In this document: piece after piece, positions 1-9,173 of the stretch
Position numbering within the stretch: position 1 is the first letter of the stretch
How the letters are laid out: each line of letters starts with the position of its first letter
Assembly (NCBI GenBank): GCA_963831645.1
Contig: CAWHQZ010000034.1
Coordinates: 154,473-218,472, forward strand
DNA length: 64,000 bases
DNA from: CAWHQZ01 sp963831645
Lineage (GTDB): Bacteria > Pseudomonadota > Alphaproteobacteria > Rhizobiales > Aestuariivirgaceae
Reading direction: 5' to 3'
The notes under the pieces: model-generated
What the model was told of the DNA's origin: nothing
Database searches by the model: none
The model's input: only the letters and a program-made list of their open reading frames with translations
Made by a program: the position numbers and the translations under genes

Positions 1-1217
1 GCGGAATTGGTCGCATCGAGCTTGTCCAGATGGTGCAGCGCCGAATACAGCCGCGAGACACCGATGGAGATACCGGTAGCCGGCACGATGTTGCCGCGGA
101 AACGCGAAACCAGATCATCGTAGCGGCCGCCGCCGCCAACCGATCCGTAGCGGACAAGGTGGCCGTCCTCGTTGCGTGCCTCGAACAGCAATTCGGCTTC
201 AAACACCGGGCCGGTGTAGTAAGCGAGGCCTCGTACAACTTCCGAAGTGACGACGATGCGCTTCGTGCCGTACCCGGCGGCACGAAACAGGTTGATCATC
301 TGCGCCAGCTCGTCGATTCCCTCCTGCCCGACGGCGCTGTTGCGGACCTGCCGGCGCCATGAATCAAGCTTCGCAAGTGAATCATGATACTGCGCTAACT
401 CATTGAAACGAATAATCTCCTCATCGGATGTATCGTGCCCGGCCGAACTGACGGGCACGAGGCCCGACTGATGTTCGGGCGATACGAACTCCAGGATGGC
501 GTCGATCTGGCCGCCGGCCAGTCCTGCGCCTTTGGTGAAGTCGCCGGACTCGTCGTTGCGACCCTCGCCCAAAAGCTGCCGTACGCCGCTGACTCCCAAC
601 CGGTCCCGCTTGTCGACGGCGCGCATGACGGTCATGCGCGTGGCCTCATGTCCTTTGCCCGAGATGCCGATCGTCTCCAGAACGCCGTCGAGGATCTTGC
701 GGCTGGCGAGCTTGATGACGTAGTCGCCGCGTCCGATGCCCAGCGCTTCGAGAGCGTCAGCCGCCATCATGCATACTTCGGCATCGGCGGCCGGCGAAGC
801 CGTGCCCACCGTGTCGACATCGAACTGCATGAATTGCCGGAAGCGGCCGGGCCCCGGCTTCTCGTTGCGGAATACCCAGCCCTGCCGGTAGCTGCGGTAC
901 GGCTTGGGCAGGAGATCGTAGTGTTCGGCCACGTAACGGGCGAGCGGCGCGGTCAGATCGTAGCGCAGGCTCAGCCACTGCTGATCGTCGTCGGCGAAGG
1001 AGAAGACCCCTTCCCCGGGACGCTCGGCATCGGGAAGGAACTTTCCGAGGGCGTCGGCGTATTCGACAAATGGTTGCTCAACGGGCTCGAAACCGTAACG
1101 CTCACTCACTTCTTCGAGGGTCCGGAGCATACGCCTCAGGCCGCGGATCTCGGCCGCGCCGATGTCGCGAAAGCCCTTGGCGAGCCGGGCCTGGGGGCGA
1201 CTTTGTTTCCCGGCCAT
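1..1217 (-). CDS. hisS: Histidyl-tRNA synthetase (3' end outside window)
   Basis: Charges tRNA-His with histidine in the cytoplasm. The minus strand is open from an ATG at 1217 to the window edge (405 codons); I translated it and found no break. Class II motif 2 reads FRNEKPGPGRFRQF, followed by the histidine-binding stretch VVRGLAYYTGPVFE and motif 3 as GGGGRYDDL...PATGISIGVSRL. The C-terminal anticodon-binding domain lies off the left edge. The PGPGRFRQF form of motif 2 is unlike the RPQKGRYRQF of E. coli HisRS and fits the divergent alphaproteobacterial enzyme that goes with tRNA-His lacking G-1; such a tRNA is at 24187-24263. Seen: motifs and frame. Inferred: pairing with that tRNA. Confidence 0.95.
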   Translation of the reverse strand, partial: MAGKQSRPQARLAKGFRDIGAAEIRGLRRMLRTLEEVSERYGFEPVEQPFVEYADALGKFLPDAERPGEGVFSFADDDQQWLSLRYDLTAPLARYVAEHYDLLPKPYRSYRQGWVFRNEKPGPGRFRQFMQFDVDTVGTASPAADAEVCMMAADALEALGIGRGDYVIKLASRKILDGVLETIGISGKGHEATRMTVMRAVDKRDRLGVSGVRQLLGEGRNDESGDFTKGAGLAGGQIDAILEFVSPEHQSGLVPVSSAGHDTSDEEIIRFNELAQYHDSLAKLDSWRRQVRNSAVGQEGIDELAQMINLFRAAGYGTKRIVVTSEVVRGLAYYTGPVFEAELLFEARNEDGHLVRYGSVGGGGRYDDLVSRFRGNIVPATGISIGVSRLYSALHHLDKLDATNS

Positions 1218-1250
1218 GGAGCGGGCTTTTACCCAATGGCTCCGGCGTGA

Positions 1251-1853
1251 TCAATCGCCGCCTGCGGAGGGATGCCAGGCCGGCTGATAGCCGCTCGCGA
1301 GAACCCGTACGAAGGATCGCGGCGTAAGCACCTTGACTTCTCCCGCCCGGCCGCGCTCTTGGCGCGCTCCATAGCCATCCGGCTGCCAGAGCAGCAGCGA
1401 CTGCCCCCGCACTGCGTAGGCGCTGCCCTCCTCCTCGACAATGGCGCCATCGGGCAGGCCGGCGAGGTCCATGATGCACGTTCGCTTGCCCGAAGGTCCT
1501 ATCCGTTCGGCGTGGACGATGGCGTCGAAGTCGTCGGCCCTGCCCAGCATTCCGGCACGTTCGAGAAATTCCCTCGCATCCCGGCGCCGGCAAAAGAAAC
1601 AGGGCCGGTGGCCCGCCGCGAGCGCCGTCACCTCGTCGAGGAAAAACAGCGAGGTATAGCCTTCGCCCATGGCTTCATGGCGCCAACCCTTGTAGTGGAG
1701 GGCACAGGCGATCCAGCGGCGGGTTGCCCAGCGCCTGAGAAGCTTCTTGGATTTCGGGTCGTGATGCCTGCCGCCGCGGTTGCCCATGAGCGTGCCGCGG
1801 GCGGCGATCGCAACGATGTCGCCCCATGGAGTGACCCGGTTCTGGTATGGCAT
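1251..1853 (-). CDS. Conserved hypothetical protein
   Basis: A 200-residue soluble-looking protein that I recognise only as a conserved alphaproteobacterial hypothetical. It opens MPYQNRVTPWGDI, has a basic stretch near residue 35 and a cysteine pair in GHRPCFFCRRRDA near residue 85 that could bind metal. No signal peptide or membrane helix is visible. I chose the ATG at 1853 because an upstream in-frame start would run back into acdS and add residues that look like shadow translation. It lies 32 bp downstream of acdS on the same strand, so the two are probably co-transcribed; whether the functions are linked is unknown. Confidence 0.7.
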   Translation of the reverse strand: MPYQNRVTPWGDIVAIAARGTLMGNRGGRHHDPKSKKLLRRWATRRWIACALHYKGWRHEAMGEGYTSLFFLDEVTALAAGHRPCFFCRRRDAREFLERAGMLGRADDFDAIVHAERIGPSGKRTCIMDLAGLPDGAIVEEEGSAYAVRGQSLLLWQPDGYGARQERGRAGEVKVLTPRSFVRVLASGYQPAWHPSAGGD

Positions 1854-1885
1854 CGCGGCAACTCGCCCGGGCTGCGGCAGTCCCG

Positions 1886-2911
1886 TCAGCCGTTGCGGAA
1901 CATGTAGCTGTACCCATTGATGGCCGGTACGCCGCCCAAATGCGCATAGAGAACCCTCGACCCCTCCGGGAAGTAGCCCTTGCGCACGAGGTCGATCATG
2001 CCCTGCATGGATTTGCCCTCGTAGACCGGGTCCGTCATCATGCCTTCCAGGCGGGCACACAACCGGATGGCCTCTTTCGTTTCTTCGGAAGGTAAGCCGT
2101 AGAGCGGATAGGCATAGTCTTCCAGGAGGATTACGTCCTCGGCAGCAATCGCGTGTCCGAGCCCGATCAGCTTCGCCGTGTTTTGCGCAATGTCGAGCAC
2201 CTGGGCCCGGGTACGGGCGGGAGTCGCGGAAGCATCTATGCCGATGACGCTGCGTTCCCGTCCATCCTGCGCGAAACCGACCAGCATGCCCGCGTGGGTG
2301 GAGCCGGTTACCGTGCAGACCACGATGTAGTCGAACTTGAAGCCGAGCTCGCGCTCCTGGACCCGGAGCTCCTCGGCAAAACCCACATAGCCGAGCCCGC
2401 CATACTTGTGGACCGAAGCGCCGGCAGGAATCGGATAGGGCTTACCGCCGTGCGCCGTGACGTCGGCGATCGCATCTTCCCAGCTCCGACGGATGCCGAT
2501 ATCGAAGCCTTCATTCACCAGTTCGACCTGGGCGCCGAGGACCCGGCTCAGCAGAATGTTGCCGACCCGATCATAGACCGCGTCTTCGTGAGGTACCCAG
2601 CTCTCCTGCACGAGGCGGCATTTCATGCCGATCTTGGCTGCGGTTGCGGCCACCAGGCGCGTGTGATTGGACTGGACCCCGCCGATCGACACCAGCGTGT
2701 CGGCGCCGGAGGCGATGGCGTCGGGGACGATGTATTCGAGCTTGCGCAGCTTGTTGCCGCCGAAGGCCAGTCCGGAATTGCAGTCCTCCCGCTTGGCATA
2801 GAGCGCAACCTTGCCGCCAAGGTGAGCCGTCAGCCGCTCGAGCTTCTCGATATGAGTTGGCCCGAAGGTAAGCGGGTAGCGGGGAAAGGCCCCGAGCATC
2901 CGTCTTTCCAC
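1886..2911 (-). CDS. acdS: 1-aminocyclopropane-1-carboxylate deaminase
   Basis: PLP enzyme that cleaves ACC, the precursor of plant ethylene, to 2-oxobutyrate and ammonia; typical of plant-associated bacteria. 341 residues against the usual 338. Offsetting by the three extra N-terminal residues, all residues used to tell true ACC deaminase from D-cysteine desulfhydrase are present: PLP lysine K54 (GGNK), S81 (QSNHT), Y297-E298 (DPVYEGK) and L325 (AHLGG). The start may be M1 or M5. The gene is divergent from glcD across about 95 bp. The Lrp-type activator gene acdR often found beside acdS is not in the adjacent sequence. Confidence 0.95.
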   Translation of the reverse strand: MERRMLGAFPRYPLTFGPTHIEKLERLTAHLGGKVALYAKREDCNSGLAFGGNKLRKLEYIVPDAIASGADTLVSIGGVQSNHTRLVAATAAKIGMKCRLVQESWVPHEDAVYDRVGNILLSRVLGAQVELVNEGFDIGIRRSWEDAIADVTAHGGKPYPIPAGASVHKYGGLGYVGFAEELRVQERELGFKFDYIVVCTVTGSTHAGMLVGFAQDGRERSVIGIDASATPARTRAQVLDIAQNTAKLIGLGHAIAAEDVILLEDYAYPLYGLPSEETKEAIRLCARLEGMMTDPVYEGKSMQGMIDLVRKGYFPEGSRVLYAHLGGVPAINGYSYMFRNG

Positions 2912-3006
2912 GATCGGCTCAGTTCATGCTCAACCGCAGCGCAGCGCGAGCATTTTCAACGTCACAAAGGGTGTATAGTTCATGGCAGACATCCTGAAGG
3001 CGCTCC

Positions 3007-4500
3007 ATGCCGTTGCGACTGCCCGAACCCAAACCCGAAATTCTCGCCCGAAAAGGACAGATTGCAGCCGAGCTGCGCCGCATCGTAGCCGGTGAAGGCG
3101 TGATCGACAGCACAAATCAGATGCGTGCCTACGAGACCGATGGCCTGACTGCCTACCGGCAATTGCCGCTTGCCGTCGTGCTTCCCGAAACGACGGCACA
3201 GGTGTCCGCCATCCTCTCGTATTGCCTTGCCAACGGCGTCCGCGTCGTGCCGCGCGGCTCCGGAACATCGCTCTCGGGCGGCGCGCTCCCCCTTGCCGAT
3301 GCGGTGGTGCTGGCCATGGGCAAGTTCAATCGGATCCTCGACATCGATATCCCGGGGCGCACGGTGACCGCCCAGCCGGGGGTCACCAATCTCGCCATAA
3401 CCCAGGCGGTCGAGGCGGAAGGATTCTACTACGCCCCCGATCCCTCCTCACAGATCGCCTGCTCGATCGGCGGCAACGTCGCTGAAAATTCCGGCGGCAT
3501 CCATTGCCTGAAGTACGGCCTGACCACCAACAACGTCCTCGGCATCGAGATGGTGCTGATGACCGGCGAGGTCATCCGCCTCGGCGGCAGGCATCTCGAC
3601 AGCGAAGGCTACGATCTTCTGGGGTTGATGACCGGGTCGGAGGGGCTGCTCGGCGTCGTCACGGAAGTGACCGTCCGCATTCTCAGGAAGCCGCAGTCGG
3701 CGCGCGCGCTGCTGCTCGGCTTCCGCTCCAACGGGAGCGCCGGGCAGTGTGTCGCCGACATCATTGCGGCCGGCATCATTCCCGCCGGCATGGAAATGAT
3801 GGACCGCCCGGCAATCGTCGCCGTGGAGGAATTCGTTCATGCCGGCTATCCGCTCAACGTCGAAGCGCTGCTGATCGTGGAGCTCGACGGTCCGGTCGTC
3901 GAGGTGGATGCACTGGTGGAAAGGGTCGGCGCGATCGCCAAAGACAACGCGGCGGTCTGCGTTCGCAGCTCCTCGAGCGAGGAGGAACGGCATCTGTTCT
4001 GGGCCGGCCGCAAGGCGGCGTTTCCCGCCGTCGGGCGCATCTCCCCCGACTATCTGTGCATGGACGGAACCATTCCGCGCCGGGAGCTGCCGGCCGTGCT
4101 CGAGGGAATCGCCGCCCTCGCAAAACACTATGGCCTGCGTGTCGCCAATGTCTTTCACGCCGGCGACGGCAATCTCCACCCGCTCATCCTGTTCGACGCC
4201 AATGTGCCGGACGAGCTCGAGCGGGCCGAGCAGTTCGGCGCCGACATCCTGCGCCTGTGTGTTAAGCACGGCGGCGTGCTGACCGGCGAGCACGGGGTGG
4301 GCGTGGAGAAACGCGACCTCATGCCGGAAATGTTTTCCGAGACCGACCTCGGCGTGCAGCAGCGCGTGAAGTGCGCGTTCGACCAGCAAAGCCTGCTCAA
4401 TCCGGGCAAGGTGTTTCCCACCCTGCACCGGTGCGCGGAACTGGGCGCCATGCATGTGCATCGAGGCAAGCTGGCCTTTCCGGACGTGCCGCGGTTCTAG
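3007..4500 (+). CDS. glcD: Glycolate oxidase subunit GlcD (FAD-linked)
   Basis: Flavin subunit of the glycolate dehydrogenase complex GlcDEF, which oxidises glycolate to glyoxylate and passes electrons to the quinone pool. 497 residues: FAD_binding_4 domain at about 55-195 (PRGSGTSLSGG, and SIGGNVAENSGG) and FAD-oxidase C domain at about 230-475 (HAGDGNLHP and GEHGVGVEKRD). The ATG at 3007 gives the usual length. First gene of a tight operon; glcE starts 3 bp after the stop. Confidence 0.95.
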   Translation: MPLRLPEPKPEILARKGQIAAELRRIVAGEGVIDSTNQMRAYETDGLTAYRQLPLAVVLPETTAQVSAILSYCLANGVRVVPRGSGTSLSGGALPLADAVVLAMGKFNRILDIDIPGRTVTAQPGVTNLAITQAVEAEGFYYAPDPSSQIACSIGGNVAENSGGIHCLKYGLTTNNVLGIEMVLMTGEVIRLGGRHLDSEGYDLLGLMTGSEGLLGVVTEVTVRILRKPQSARALLLGFRSNGSAGQCVADIIAAGIIPAGMEMMDRPAIVAVEEFVHAGYPLNVEALLIVELDGPVVEVDALVERVGAIAKDNAAVCVRSSSSEEERHLFWAGRKAAFPAVGRISPDYLCMDGTIPRRELPAVLEGIAALAKHYGLRVANVFHAGDGNLHPLILFDANVPDELERAEQFGADILRLCVKHGGVLTGEHGVGVEKRDLMPEMFSETDLGVQQRVKCAFDQQSLLNPGKVFPTLHRCAELGAMHVHRGKLAFPDVPRF

Positions 4501-4503
4501 CCG

Positions 4504-5697
4504 GTGCAGGTCGTCAAGCCGAGCGATGCGAACGAGCTTGCGAGCGCGGTGGCGGAGGCGACCGCAAAGAACCAGCCTCTCGACGTCATAGGCCTCGGCT
4601 CCAAGCGGGCGATCGGGCGGCCCGTCGAGGCGCACGGCGCCCTCGACCTTTCGGCGTTGAGCGGCATCGTGGACTATGAACCTCAGGAGCTTGTGCTCAC
4701 GGCGAGAGCGGCAACGCCGATCCGTGAAATATGGGCAGCCGTTGCAAACCATCGTCAGATGCTGGCGTTCGAGCCGCCGGATCTGTCGAAAATACTCGGC
4801 AGCCACAGCGCCGGAACCTTGGGAGGAGCGCTCGCCGGCAACCTGTCGGGCCCGCGGCGCCTGCAGGCGGGAGCGGCGCGAGATTTCATCCTCGGTTTCA
4901 ACGCCGTTACCGGTCGCGGCGAAGTCTTCAAGGCCGGCGGCAGGGTGGTCAAAAATGTCACAGGTTACGACTTGCCCAAGCTCATGTGCGGCTCGTGGGG
5001 TACGCTGGCGGTGATGATCGACGTCACCCTCAAGGTCATGCCGGCGCCCGAGACCGAGGCTACGGTTACGCTGCGCGGACTCGATGTCGAAGCCGCCGTT
5101 GCGGCGATGGGCAAAGCCATTCGGTCGCCGCTCGAGGTTTCCGGGGCCGCCTACCTGCCGAATGCGAGGAGCGCGGGTCTCGCCGGAAACCGCGTCCTCC
5201 TGCGGGTTGCCGGGTTTGCCGCATCGGTTGCTGCCCGGGTGCAGACGCTGAAGGACATCATCGGCGAAGACGGCAAGATAAGTGAGCTCAGCGAGGGGGA
5301 GTCGCGGCGGGCCTGGCAGGCGGTTCGCGATCTGATCCCGCTCCTCGACTATCCCCAGCATCTGATCTGGCGGCTCTCGGTCCCGCCGCCGGCAAGCCCC
5401 GACGTGTTGCGGAGGTTGGGCCGCCTGAACGCCGCCGCCTATTTCTGCGACTGGGCCGGCGGTCTCATCTGGCTCGCTTTGCCGGCTGCACCGCACGCCC
5501 ACGCCGAAGCTGTGCGGGCGGCGCTCTACGGCTGCGGCGGCCATGCCACCCTCTTTCGCGCGCCGGAAGAGGTTCGTCAGGTGGTGCCGGTCTTTGAGCC
5601 GCAGCCGACGGCGCTGGCCGGGCTCACCCGGCGGCTGAAGAACGCTTTCGATCCAGCCCGCACGCTCAATCGCGGGCGCATGTACGCCGGGGTGTGA
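4504..5697 (+). CDS. glcE: Glycolate oxidase subunit GlcE
   Basis: Second FAD-binding subunit of glycolate dehydrogenase. 397 residues from a GTG start at 4504, 3 bp after the glcD stop. The FAD-binding fold is visible in SHSAGTLGGALAGNLSGPRR and GGRVVKNVTGYDLPKLMCGS, and the protein ends FDPARTLNRGRMYAGV, the usual GlcE ending. Its TGA overlaps the ATG of glcF (TGATG), which suggests translational coupling. Confidence 0.93.
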   Translation: MQVVKPSDANELASAVAEATAKNQPLDVIGLGSKRAIGRPVEAHGALDLSALSGIVDYEPQELVLTARAATPIREIWAAVANHRQMLAFEPPDLSKILGSHSAGTLGGALAGNLSGPRRLQAGAARDFILGFNAVTGRGEVFKAGGRVVKNVTGYDLPKLMCGSWGTLAVMIDVTLKVMPAPETEATVTLRGLDVEAAVAAMGKAIRSPLEVSGAAYLPNARSAGLAGNRVLLRVAGFAASVAARVQTLKDIIGEDGKISELSEGESRRAWQAVRDLIPLLDYPQHLIWRLSVPPPASPDVLRRLGRLNAAAYFCDWAGGLIWLALPAAPHAHAEAVRAALYGCGGHATLFRAPEEVRQVVPVFEPQPTALAGLTRRLKNAFDPARTLNRGRMYAGV

Positions 5698-7032
5698 TGC
5701 AGACAAGATTCTCATCGGCCCAGCTGCTGGACCCGAAGCTCGCCGACGCCAACCAGATTCTGCGCAAATGCGTGCATTGCGGCTTCTGTACCGCGACCTG
5801 CCCGACCTACGTGCTGCTCGGCGATGAGCTCGACAGCCCGCGCGGGCGCATCTACCTCATCAAGGACATGCTCGAACAGGGCCGTCCGGCCACGGCCGAA
5901 GTCGTCAAGCACATCGACCGGTGCCTTTCGTGCCTCGGCTGCATGACGACATGCCCGTCGGGCGTCAACTACATGCACCTCATCGACCAGGCGCGCGTTC
6001 ATGTCGAGAATACCTACCGGCGCCCGCTTGCCGATCGCGCTTTGCGCCGCTGTGCTTGCTTACGTGATGCCGGAGGGGGAGCGCTTCCGCAGCGTCCTGA
6101 ACCTCGCGCAGTGGGCATTGCGGCTGCGACCCCTGCTGCGCGCCCTTCCCGGGCTGTCCAGGCTCGACGCCGCCCTGGCGCTCGTTCCGGCGGGACCCAT
6201 TGCGACCGGGGATCCGCTGACCCAGCCGGGCGTTCACAGCCCGGAAGGCCAGCGCACGGCGCGCGTGGTGCTTCTCACCGGGTGCGTGCAACCGGTGCTC
6301 GACAGTTCGATCAATGCCGCGACCGTTCGCCTGCTGACGCGGCTCGGAGTGGAAGTGGTGATCCCCGAAAATTCGGGCTGTTGCGGAGCGCTCACTCATC
6401 ATCTGGGCATGGAGCGCGATGCGCTGGCGCGGGCGCGCCGGATGATCGACATGTGGACGAAGGAAAGCTATCGGGGAGAGCTGGACGCCATCGTCATCAA
6501 TGCGTCGGGCTGCGGGACGGTGATCAAGGACTATGGCCACCTGTTCGCCCATGAGCCTGCCTATCGCGTAAAGGCGGCAAAGGTGGCGAGCCTCGCCAAG
6601 GATGTGAGCGAGTTTCTGGAGGGGTTCGAGCTTCCCGCGAGCTCGGGGCCCGGTCCTCCTCTGCGCGTGGCCTACCATTCCGCCTGCTCCATGCAGCACG
6701 GCCAGCAACTGCATGATCTGCCGAAGCGGCTGCTGCGGGCGGTCGGCTTTGAAGTGCTGGACGTGCCGGAGGGTCACCTGTGCTGCGGATCGGCGGGCAC
6801 CTACAACATCCTCCAGCCCGAGATCGCCGGCAAGTTGCGGTCACGCAAGCTGCGAAACATCGAAAGTACCAGCCCGGACATCATCGCGACGGGCAATCTC
6901 GGGTGCATGACGCAGCTTGCTTCCGGCGCCACGAAACCCATCGTCCACACGGTCGAGCTTCTCGACTGGGCCACCGGTGGACCGCAGCCGTTCGAGGCGC
7001 TCAAAGGACCAGAATCGCCCGAAAGTCATTGA
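5697..7032 (+). pseudogene. glcF: Glycolate oxidase iron-sulfur subunit GlcF, frameshifted
   Basis: Fe-S subunit that takes electrons from GlcDE. The first frame (from ATG 5697) carries two 4Fe-4S motifs, CVHCGFCTATCP and CLSCLGCMTTCP, and is collinear with GlcF up to about RRPLADRALRR. Homology then continues one base out of register as CAAVLAYVMPEGERF through two CCG domains (NSGCCGALTHH and EGHLCCGSAGTY) to the stop at 7032. The switch is near 6045-6055 and equals one inserted base. Joined, the product would be about 445 residues, near normal. The 3' end overlaps the convergent glycerate kinase by 32 bp. Confidence 0.88.
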
Positions 7033-8242
7033 CGTTGGTGCGGGTCGGCCCCGTTACGATGAGGGCATTGAGGCTGTCGAAGAAGCCATAGCCGTCGTTG
7101 CGGGCGAGCGCCGCGCCGGCGTCGACCCCCATCTTCCGGGCGCGGGCGACCGCGTCGGGCGCCAGGATGGCGCCGGCGTTGTTTTCCGATCCGTCGATGC
7201 CGTCGGTGTCGGCGGCGATCGCCCAGCAGCCGCGCTTGCCTTCGAGGGCCACCGCCAGGGCCAGCAGGTACTCCGTGTTCCGCCCGCCACGGCCGCCGCC
7301 GCGAACGGTGACCGTGGTTTCGCCGCCGGAGAGGATGAGCGCGGGAGGAGGAGTTTCGCAGACCAGAGCGGCGTGGGCTCTGGCCACCGTACTCGCCTCG
7401 CCTTCGACGCGATCGCCGAGATCGATGATCCTGATGCCCTCTTGCGCTGCCGCGCCCCTCGCGGCCGCGAGCGATTGGGAGGGCGCGGCGATGATGCGCG
7501 CTTCGGCGCGTTGCAGCCGCGGATCGCCGGGCTTGGGCGTCTCGGCTTCCGGCGAAGCGAGGTAGGCTCGCACATGATCGGCAAGGCTGATGTGATATCT
7601 GGCGATGATTGCCAGGGCGTCTTCGCGGGTCGTCGGGTCGGGCAGCGTGGGGCCGGAAGCTATGGTCGCGGCATCATCGCCCGGCACGTCGGAAATGATG
7701 AGCGAGACCACCCGCGCCGGATGGGCCCGCAGGGCGAGCCTGCCGCCTTTCAGCGCCGAAAGATGCTTTCGAACACAGTTCATCTCGGCAATCGGCGCGC
7801 CGCAGGCGAGAAGCTGCCGGTTCACATCCTGCTTGTCTTCGAGGCTGAGGCCTGGCGCCGGAGCTGCCAGCAGCGCCGAACCGCCGCCCGACAGCAGGCA
7901 GAGGACGAGATCGTCGGCGGTCAATCCTGCAACCGCTTCGCCGATGCGGCGCGCTGCCTGTCGGCCGCTCGCGTCAGGCACCGGATGAGCGGCTTCGACA
8001 ACCTCTATTAAGCTGCACGGAGCACCATGACCGTAGCGGGTGACGATCAGGCCGCCAAGCGGGCCTTGCCAGTGTTGTTCGACGGCGAGCGCCATGGCAG
8101 CGCTCGCCTTGCCTGCCCCCACCACCACGGTGCGCCCCGGCGGGGGGGCCGGGAGATGCTTTGGAACGCAACGGGCGGGATCGGCGGCGTCGACGGCCGC
8201 ATCGAACAGCGAGCGAAGAAAATGCGCGGGGTCGTCAATCAA
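7001..8242 (-). CDS. Glycerate 2-kinase, MOFRL family
   Basis: Phosphorylates D-glycerate to 2-phosphoglycerate (family also annotated TtuD or GckA). About 413 residues: N-terminal DUF4147 domain with GAGKASAAMA and LLSGGGSALL, and C-terminal MOFRL domain with SGGETTVTVRGGG and GRNTEYLLALA. The open frame runs further upstream but would then lie inside the HdeD gene; the TTG at 8242, overlapping the hdeD stop (TTGA), gives the family length. Convergent with and overlapping glcF, it fits a glycolate-glyoxylate-glycerate route. Frame intact; start codon uncertain. Confidence 0.85.
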   Translation of the reverse strand: MIDDPAHFLRSLFDAAVDAADPARCVPKHLPAPPPGRTVVVGAGKASAAMALAVEQHWQGPLGGLIVTRYGHGAPCSLIEVVEAAHPVPDASGRQAARRIGEAVAGLTADDLVLCLLSGGGSALLAAPAPGLSLEDKQDVNRQLLACGAPIAEMNCVRKHLSALKGGRLALRAHPARVVSLIISDVPGDDAATIASGPTLPDPTTREDALAIIARYHISLADHVRAYLASPEAETPKPGDPRLQRAEARIIAAPSQSLAAARGAAAQEGIRIIDLGDRVEGEASTVARAHAALVCETPPPALILSGGETTVTVRGGGRGGRNTEYLLALAVALEGKRGCWAIAADTDGIDGSENNAGAILAPDAVARARKMGVDAGAALARNDGYGFFDSLNALIVTGPTRTNVNDFRAILVL

Positions 8243-8811
8243 CTCCGCTGAACCTGCCAGGCGAGGTATGCAATCGCTGCGCCGACGCTGATCAGCTGAA
8301 TCCCGAGCAGAAGTCCGATCAGCCACGCCGCCGTCCCCGGTAGGCTGATCCACAGCAGCACCGAGAGCACTATCCCGACCAGCCCGCTCGCGAGCACCCA
8401 ACCCCAGTTGGGGAAGGGCCGGATCGTCAACGCGAAAACGACCTTGGAGATGCCCTCGATCATGAAGAAGACGATCAGGAGCAGGGTGATCGTCACCAGT
8501 CCCTGCTCGGGCTCGCGCAGGAACAGAAATCCGATCAGCACGGCGAGGATGACCGAGATGAGCTGCAGCCAGTAATGCGGTACTTGCGCGGCGCCGAGCA
8601 GGCTGATGCCTTGCACGACACCGCTGATGATCAGGAGCCACCCCAACAGGACGACCACCGCCTCTGAGGAAAACGCCGGATAAATCACCGCCAGGGCGCC
8701 GGCCGCGATCAGCAGCACGCCTTGTATCAGGTACCAGAGCGAGTACTTCTTCACGGTTTGCCGCATTGCCTCGCGAAAGGCCTCGGCGGCTTCATCCAAC
8801 GAGATTGTCAT
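8239..8811 (-). CDS. HdeD family (DUF308) membrane protein
   Basis: Inner-membrane protein of about 190 residues with six predicted hydrophobic helices after a short amphipathic N-terminus (SLDEAAEAFREAM). HdeD in E. coli is tied to acid resistance, but most homologues are uncharacterised. I chose the ATG at 8811 because GGAGGAAG sits just upstream; a TTG at 8823 is the alternative. Its stop overlaps the likely start of the glycerate kinase, so the two are probably co-transcribed. Confidence 0.85.
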   Translation of the reverse strand: MTISLDEAAEAFREAMRQTVKKYSLWYLIQGVLLIAAGALAVIYPAFSSEAVVVLLGWLLIISGVVQGISLLGAAQVPHYWLQLISVILAVLIGFLFLREPEQGLVTITLLLIVFFMIEGISKVVFALTIRPFPNWGWVLASGLVGIVLSVLLWISLPGTAAWLIGLLLGIQLISVGAAIAYLAWQVQRS

Positions 8812-9173
8812 GGCTTCCTCCAACTATGGATCTGGTTTCGACTGTTTTCGCTACGTGAGTCCCAAAATCAGCTGGCTCCCGACATCGTCATATCGCGCCT
8901 GGTCTCCTTGCCACACCAATATATAGACTCACTCGCTTTGCCCAAACCTTCGGCTGATGGTCTCGTGGCAGGGGGCCTGTTCGCGCCATCGTTGCTTTTA
9001 TGAGCGGTTCGGTTAGTAATAATGCCTACACATTCCCGATAGACGGCACTCTGGACCTCGGGCTATGTGCCGATGCCGGTGGCGCGAAACTAATGTCGTG
9101 CCCGCACATTGCTTTTCTGGACCTGCAAATGAAGACCGCGCTGAGAGTAGCGCTGCGAACGAGCTGATTGCCA
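8812..9173. other. Intergenic region with no gene seen
   Basis: Divergent gap between the HdeD gene and the secretion ATPase. No convincing ORF, RNA or repeat is visible; it should hold both promoters. It is AT-richer than its surroundings. Confidence 0.5.

Noticed and set aside
3448..5715. 755-codon open frame antisense to glcD and glcE
   Set aside because: Shadow of GC-rich codons; no domain features, and the opposite strand encodes clear GlcD and GlcE.
7001..8641. 546-codon version of the glycerate kinase
   Set aside because: The first 130 codons lie inside the HdeD gene; the family length fits a start at 8242.
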